Below are positions 59,500 to 64,000 of a DNA stretch of 64,000 bases, one piece after another. Where the stretch lies: positions 186,001 to 250,000 of the forward strand of contig VIIQ02000593.1 of NCBI GenBank assembly GCA_007449985.2, read 5' to 3'. Within the stretch, counting starts at the first letter, position 1, and each line of letters starts with the position of its first letter. This DNA is from Desmodesmus armatus. Its lineage: Eukaryota; Chlorophyta; Chlorophyceae; Sphaeropleales; Scenedesmaceae. Position numbers and translations under genes: made by a program. The notes under the pieces are model-generated. The model made no database searches, was not told where the DNA came from, and saw only the letters and a program-made list of their open reading frames with translations.

Positions 59500-62400
59500 T
59501 CACAACTGCATTGATAAGAACGGGTCATCCTGCTCATCCGCAGCATCACCACTCTCCCCAGCAAGACCGTCACTCCCATCACCACCAGCAGCATACAGCG
59601 CCACCCAGGTGCGCCCGTACCGCCTGTCCCGCACCCGCCGCAGCGGCCCTATCGTGTCCACGATCTGGTTTGACAGCTGCTTGGGGTACTCCACAAACAG
59701 GAGTGTGCCGGGATGCACCAAGGGTGAAGCATCCAGCAGCTCAAACAGCTCAGGATATGACACCAGCAGATACGGCGGGCATACACTGATGAAGTCGAAG
59801 GGTCCGCCAGCAAAGCGGGGCACAGCAGCTGAGCGGCGCAGGAAATCCTCCGCCTTGCTGGTGTGCGTCCAGGCCCTGCCCTTGAAGCCGCAGCTCTTGA
59901 TGTTGCGCTCCAGGATCTTGGACACCACCACCTGCAACCAACAATGCAGGTATTGTGTGAGTGGCACAACCTCACATTCGCAATCCTTGCCCCACCCGAT
60001 AGTGTGCGCGCAACGCCATTACTGCACCAGACCCCAGCTGGTGGTGACAGAGGAGGGCAGATACTGCATGAAGCATGGAGCCAGCCTCATACTAAAACAC
60101 ACTTTCAGCAAAATGGTGATGTCCAAGCTGGGGCTAGGCACCCGGCCCAAACTCTAGCTTCCTGCAAAGATCAGCCCACCTGGTCCATCTCCACAAAGTG
60201 GGCCTCCCGTGCGCCGCGTGAGAGCGCCTCCAGGCCCACCGAGCCCGTTCCGGCAAACAGGTCAAGCCAGCGCGCTGTGCGCGGCAGGCTGTTCAGGGTG
60301 CCTGCTCGCGATTGCAGCATGTTGAAGACAGCCTGGCGGACCTGCAGGACACATGGCAGGTAGCAGGTGTCAGCACACACATGCGTGTCAGGATAACACA
60401 CCCACACTCCGCATGAACTTTGTTGTGAGCCCTAGCATGACGCACAGCATCCATGTCAAGTTCCTCACAGACCCTGCCCGTCTGTCCTGGAGCACCAGGC
60501 CTGTCTGGGTGGCCAGCAGCACCACGTTTCCTGCGTCTGCCATGTCTTATGCTGCGCCATGCTGTGAGATGTGCTGTGCATAACCCCTCGTGCCCCCTCC
60601 CTCGCTTTCCCTCACCTTCTCCATCATGGGGCGTGTCTGTGGTGACCTGAAGGAGATCAGCTTACGACCAGCGGCACTGCCGGACACGATCCGCAGCTTC
60701 TCCTGCAGCTTGTGGTCAGACACACCCAGCCCCACAGCTCGTCTCTGCACAGCGCCGGGAGAACACAGCACGGTACAGTTACAAAGGGCATTTGTGAGAA
60801 CAGCATTTCTGTCACACCAGTGACTGCACAGGGAGCTGCAGCTGTACACAGCATCAGGGTGCCCACACATTACGCGCCACAGTGCCTAGAGCTCAGGCCC
60901 CCCATGAGGGTAGGTTGTGGCTGGCACGAATGCAACACCCACCCATCTCACTAAACTCACAAACAGCAGGCTCTTACCACCACCCCAGCCAAGCCAAGCC
61001 CACAACTGCCACCATGCACACGTGAAAGCATGTTGGCAACAAGCACAGCTGGAAGCAGCACCCCAAGCCGCCACCACCAACACCACGCACCCGCAGCACC
61101 GAGTAGGACTCGTCCACCTCTTGCTGCTCCTTCATCAGCTTCTTAACCTGGTCCGGCCTGAAGTATCGTGTCAGTATGGCCTCCTGCTCCTCCATGTCAA
61201 TGCCGGTGGTGCCCGCAGTGCCGCCCCACCGGACGCTGCTGGCAAAGCTGCTGCTGTCGTCGCTGAGTTCTTCGCCCTCCTCTGCCGCTGTGAGCTCATC
61301 GACCAAGGAGCGGCGGCCGCCCTGCAGCTGCCGACCAAACGTGCTGACGCCTGGAGCAGCAAAATCAAGGGGCACAGACGGTGAGTGGACACACAGTTGT
61401 GTTAAACACATGAGTTACAACCATCAAGTGCATGTTATGACGACAGGCTTGAAAAGTGCGTCCCGACATGCACATAGTGTGTGAGACACCACGTTTGACT
61501 CAACCCAATGCAATCCTACCATGCAGGCTCAATGACCGGCTCGTACAGGTGTGTGCGACATGCAAGGAGCCTCCGCCGTTCAAAAAATCACACACATTTC
61601 TTTCAGGCTGTCTTAACCAGAACAGTGCTGCTGCCATCATTGTTAAACACACGAGTTACAACCATCAAGTGCATGTCATGACGACAGGCTTGAAAAGTAC
61701 AGTCAGGCCAAGAAGTAGCACTCAGCCCTCCATACACTGCTTCTGGCTGCGGTCGCAGTCAGAAGCAGGGTATGGAGGGCTGAGTGCTACTTCTTGGCCT
61801 GACTGTACTTTTCAAGCCTGTCGTCATGACATGCACTTGATGGTTGTGACTCATGTGTTAATGTCATGCATTGTATTACCTGGGTTGGTGAGGACCTCCA
61901 GGCCCCAGTCGTCCTCATTGCCTAGGTCACGCAGCAGGGCCAGCTCAGCTGCCTCCTCCTCCGCATCCTGCAAGCGAGGAACAGTGGAAGTGCATCGCAC
62001 AACCCACAGTAAGGAACCCAAGTGTTCACAATGTTACACCATGCTGCATGCAGTCCAAGCAAAAGTGCAGGACGCGTTCTGCCTCAGGAGCACCTCTCCC
62101 AAAGCATGCTGTCAAGGCAGAAGCTTGCTGCACAGCTGGGCGTTGATTGCTGGCGGTTCACTGCTCACCTTCGCTGCTGCTGACTGCTTTCGCTGCTTCG
62201 GCTTGGCCGCCTGCTGCTCCTGCAGCACTGCAGCATCCTCACCGCCAAACTGGCCCCAGCCAGACATGCCAAAATCTTCAAACTCCTCCTCAACACTCGA
62301 CTGGCCTGCTGCTGCTGCTGCTGCAGCATCACTGACACCATCCGAAGTGAAGCTCTCCAGCGCCTGCAACCACAGCACAAACAAGCGCGAGTGGTCAAGC

Positions 62401-64000
62401 ACCATGACTGGAGCGGTGCTGTGTTCATAGGCAGTATGTGATGGTTCTTGGTGCACGCCAAACCCAGCAGCACCTCTGTGTTGAACGGTGCAAAGAAGCA
62501 TATGGAGCTGCCACACTCCCATCACCATCACAAACCAGGCAGCTGCCAGGATGCTGTCTATCCTTCACGATTCTGGTTGCATCAGCAGAAGTCTGCACCA
62601 AACTCTCCAGCCATGGTGTGATGGCCTGCCTGCCTGTCTGACGTTCATGCACCCCATGCATAGCATTCACATGCACAAGCAGCACAAGCACTGCCCAGCA
62701 AGCAGCTTCCCACTACACCGTCCGACAAGCAGAACCTACCGCACGTCCAGTCTCATCAAATGTGATCTGGAAAGCTGGTGTTGCTTCATCCTCATCCCAG
62801 TCCTCGTCCTCCTCTTCAGCATCATCATACAGCCCACTGCTACTGCCCGCACCACCACCTGCCAGCAGCTGCTGTCCTGCAGCTAATCCAGCACCAGCAG
62901 CTGCAGCGGCCTTGGGAAACCCTGGCAACTTGGGTTTGAGCGCTTTGCTTTTGTTGCCTGCTGCTGCTAGCTGGGCCTTGATGGCTTCCAGGCTGGGCTT
63001 GCTGCCACCTGCATCTGAGCACAACAAGGAAACACACAAGAGGCAAGACCACCTCAATTGCCCTGGGTTGTGGGTGCTCTGTGCAGCCGTTGTGTGTACA
63101 CCCGCCAAACCACTAACACACCACTCTATGTCCTGGTGGAGATCCGCGATGTTGCTGCCGGGTGACTGTTGCATGGTTCAGGTAAGGCATTTACCCTGCA
63201 GGTAGGCTCGTACCAGCATCACTGACAACGCCTCAGTATCCTACTATGGCCGGAACCGTCATTACTGATGCCAAAGTCAGGCGTGCAAAATGCTGCTGCT
63301 GCAGGCAAGCTTGGCACCACATCCCTGCCATGTTTGTATGCCGGCCCACTCTATCAGCCCCCATCCCAATCACGCTATGTCACCTACCTACAGGTTGCTG
63401 CTGCTGCTCCTGCTCCTCGTTCTGCAGCGCCTTCTGCAGCAGGGTCAGGCCCAGCTTGCCCTCATAGCTGCGCATGTCAGCAAAGGGAGTGCCAGCCTGG
63501 CGCGCCTTGCCTGCAGGTGCAAGACCGCACACAGTACATCACCGTGATGATCAGTCGCCTTCAGTGACACCAGCTCAACACCAACGGCAGGGCTGTACGG
63601 GGTGGTGTGGCTACTAGCACAGCTGCATTAGGGCTGACCCAAACGCAGCGACGGTGGAACATGCATGGTGTGGACCCCCAGCATGGCAAATGGGGCTGCA
63701 CATGGGTGGTGGTGTGCACCTGTGAAGGATCACTTGAAGACGAAAGGAGGGTTCGCTGGCCATACTGCTAACGACGCCACTGGGAAAAGATTCACGGAAC
63801 TGCCTTCAGCTGTTGCACACCCGACACCCTCGCGCTCACCCTTTGAAGGTTCTGACTGCTGCTTCAGCTTCTGCTTCTGCTTGCTTGCTGGCGCCGGCGC
63901 CTGTGCTGCTGCTGCTGCTTGTGGCTGTGGCTGCGACGCTGCTGGCACAGCCTCCACACCCCAGCCATCATCATCAACCAGCTCGTATAATCGAGCATTA
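59500..64000 (-). CDS. rsmD: RsmD-type 16S rRNA (guanine-N2) methyltransferase, organellar, 5' end beyond window
   Basis: RsmD methylates a guanine (G966 in E. coli) of small-subunit rRNA using SAM. Exons from the stop upward are 59500-59931, 60180-60341, 60616-60744, 61091-61350, 61880-61967, 62169-62363, 62740-63014, 63388-63510 and 63840 to the window edge. Every junction is in phase, and the first exon(s) are missing. The C-terminal catalytic part shows KLRIVSGSAAGRKLISF...TRPMMEKVRQAVFNML, SAM motif I ARWLDLFAGTGSVGLEALSRGA, FDFISVCPPYLL (motif IV; Cys replaces the usual Asp/Asn before PPY) and LLFVEYPKQL...RYGRTWVALY. The N-terminal extension (more than 400 residues) is acidic and low-complexity, with three W-G motifs (DDDGWGVE, SGWGQFGGED, EDDWGLEVL) and the segment QEAILTRYFRPDQVKKLMKEQ. 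I infer chloroplast or mitochondrial location from the bacterial-type enzyme. The transit peptide is out of view. Confidence 0.85.
61401..61457 (+). repeat. Partial direct copy of the palindrome arm
   Basis: gttaaacacatgagttacaa and the following ~37 bases repeat the outer part of the arm at 61643-61699 with about two mismatches. It lies in the same intron of the RsmD-type gene, ~240 bp from the palindrome. Confidence 0.85.
61646..61860. repeat. 215-bp near-perfect palindrome in RsmD intron (long hairpin)
   Basis: Two arms of about 107 nt are inverted complements with only a handful of mismatches and essentially no loop, centred near 61753. For example, aagaagtagcactcagccct on the left arm matches agggctgagtgctacttctt on the right. 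The palindrome lies in the 529-nt intron 61351-61879, so the pre-mRNA would fold into a very long hairpin. It resembles either a MITE/foldback element or an intronic small-RNA precursor of the type known from green algae. Confidence 0.93.

Overview
The window is nuclear DNA of a eukaryote, most probably a green alga of the Chlorophyceae. This is inferred from the gene content and style, not from a database match. Genes are cut into many short exons by GT-AG introns, most acceptors read ctgcag or tgcag, CAG/GCC runs give poly-Gln and poly-Ala tracts inside proteins, and the genes are plant/algal in kind: organellar TyrRS, YchF and RsmD, an AP2/ERF factor, FAB1, ATG10 and VDAC. I rebuilt exons by hand from splice consensus plus phase continuity, so every multi-exon model given here is in frame end to end.

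Layout. 0.2-2.3 kb (-): a 131-aa unknown protein. 2.6-3.3 kb (+): a 117-aa unknown protein with a hydrophobic C-terminus. 4.0-6.1 kb (+): the autophagy E2-like enzyme ATG10. 6.4-10.4 kb (-): an organelle-type YchF ATPase, head to head with a BABAM1/MERIT40 homologue (10.7-13.1 kb, +) across a 317-bp shared upstream region. 14.4-16.8 kb (-): a 586-aa unknown protein. 17.4-20.8 kb (-): organellar tyrosyl-tRNA synthetase, divergent from an FSH1/OVCA2-type serine hydrolase (21.2-22.8 kb, +). That hydrolase appears to be spliced in frame to an RWD domain and a YGR210C-type Obg GTPase (23.0-27.9 kb, +). 28.3-31.0 kb (+): VDAC porin. 33.1-36.3 kb (+): a 580-aa unknown protein. 36.65-37.36 kb: a 102-bp minisatellite. 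40.6-42.6 kb (+): a Gln-rich AP2/ERF transcription factor. 47.1-58.8 kb (-): a 22-exon FAB1/PIKfyve phosphatidylinositol-3-phosphate 5-kinase. 59.5 kb to the window edge (-): an RsmD-type rRNA methyltransferase whose 5' end lies outside the window and which carries a 215-bp palindrome in one intron.

The genes form no operon or single pathway. Three concern organelle translation or ribosomes (TyrRS, YchF, RsmD), and ATG10 and FAB1 both concern endomembrane/vacuolar trafficking. No tRNA, rRNA, CRISPR array or intact transposon was seen. The regions 30.98-33.1, 36.3-40.5 and 42.6-47.1 kb hold no gene I can defend. The most interesting items are the candidate three-domain fusion at 21-28 kb, the intronic palindrome at 61.65-61.86 kb, and the 102-bp repeat that stays open as 34 codons on both strands.
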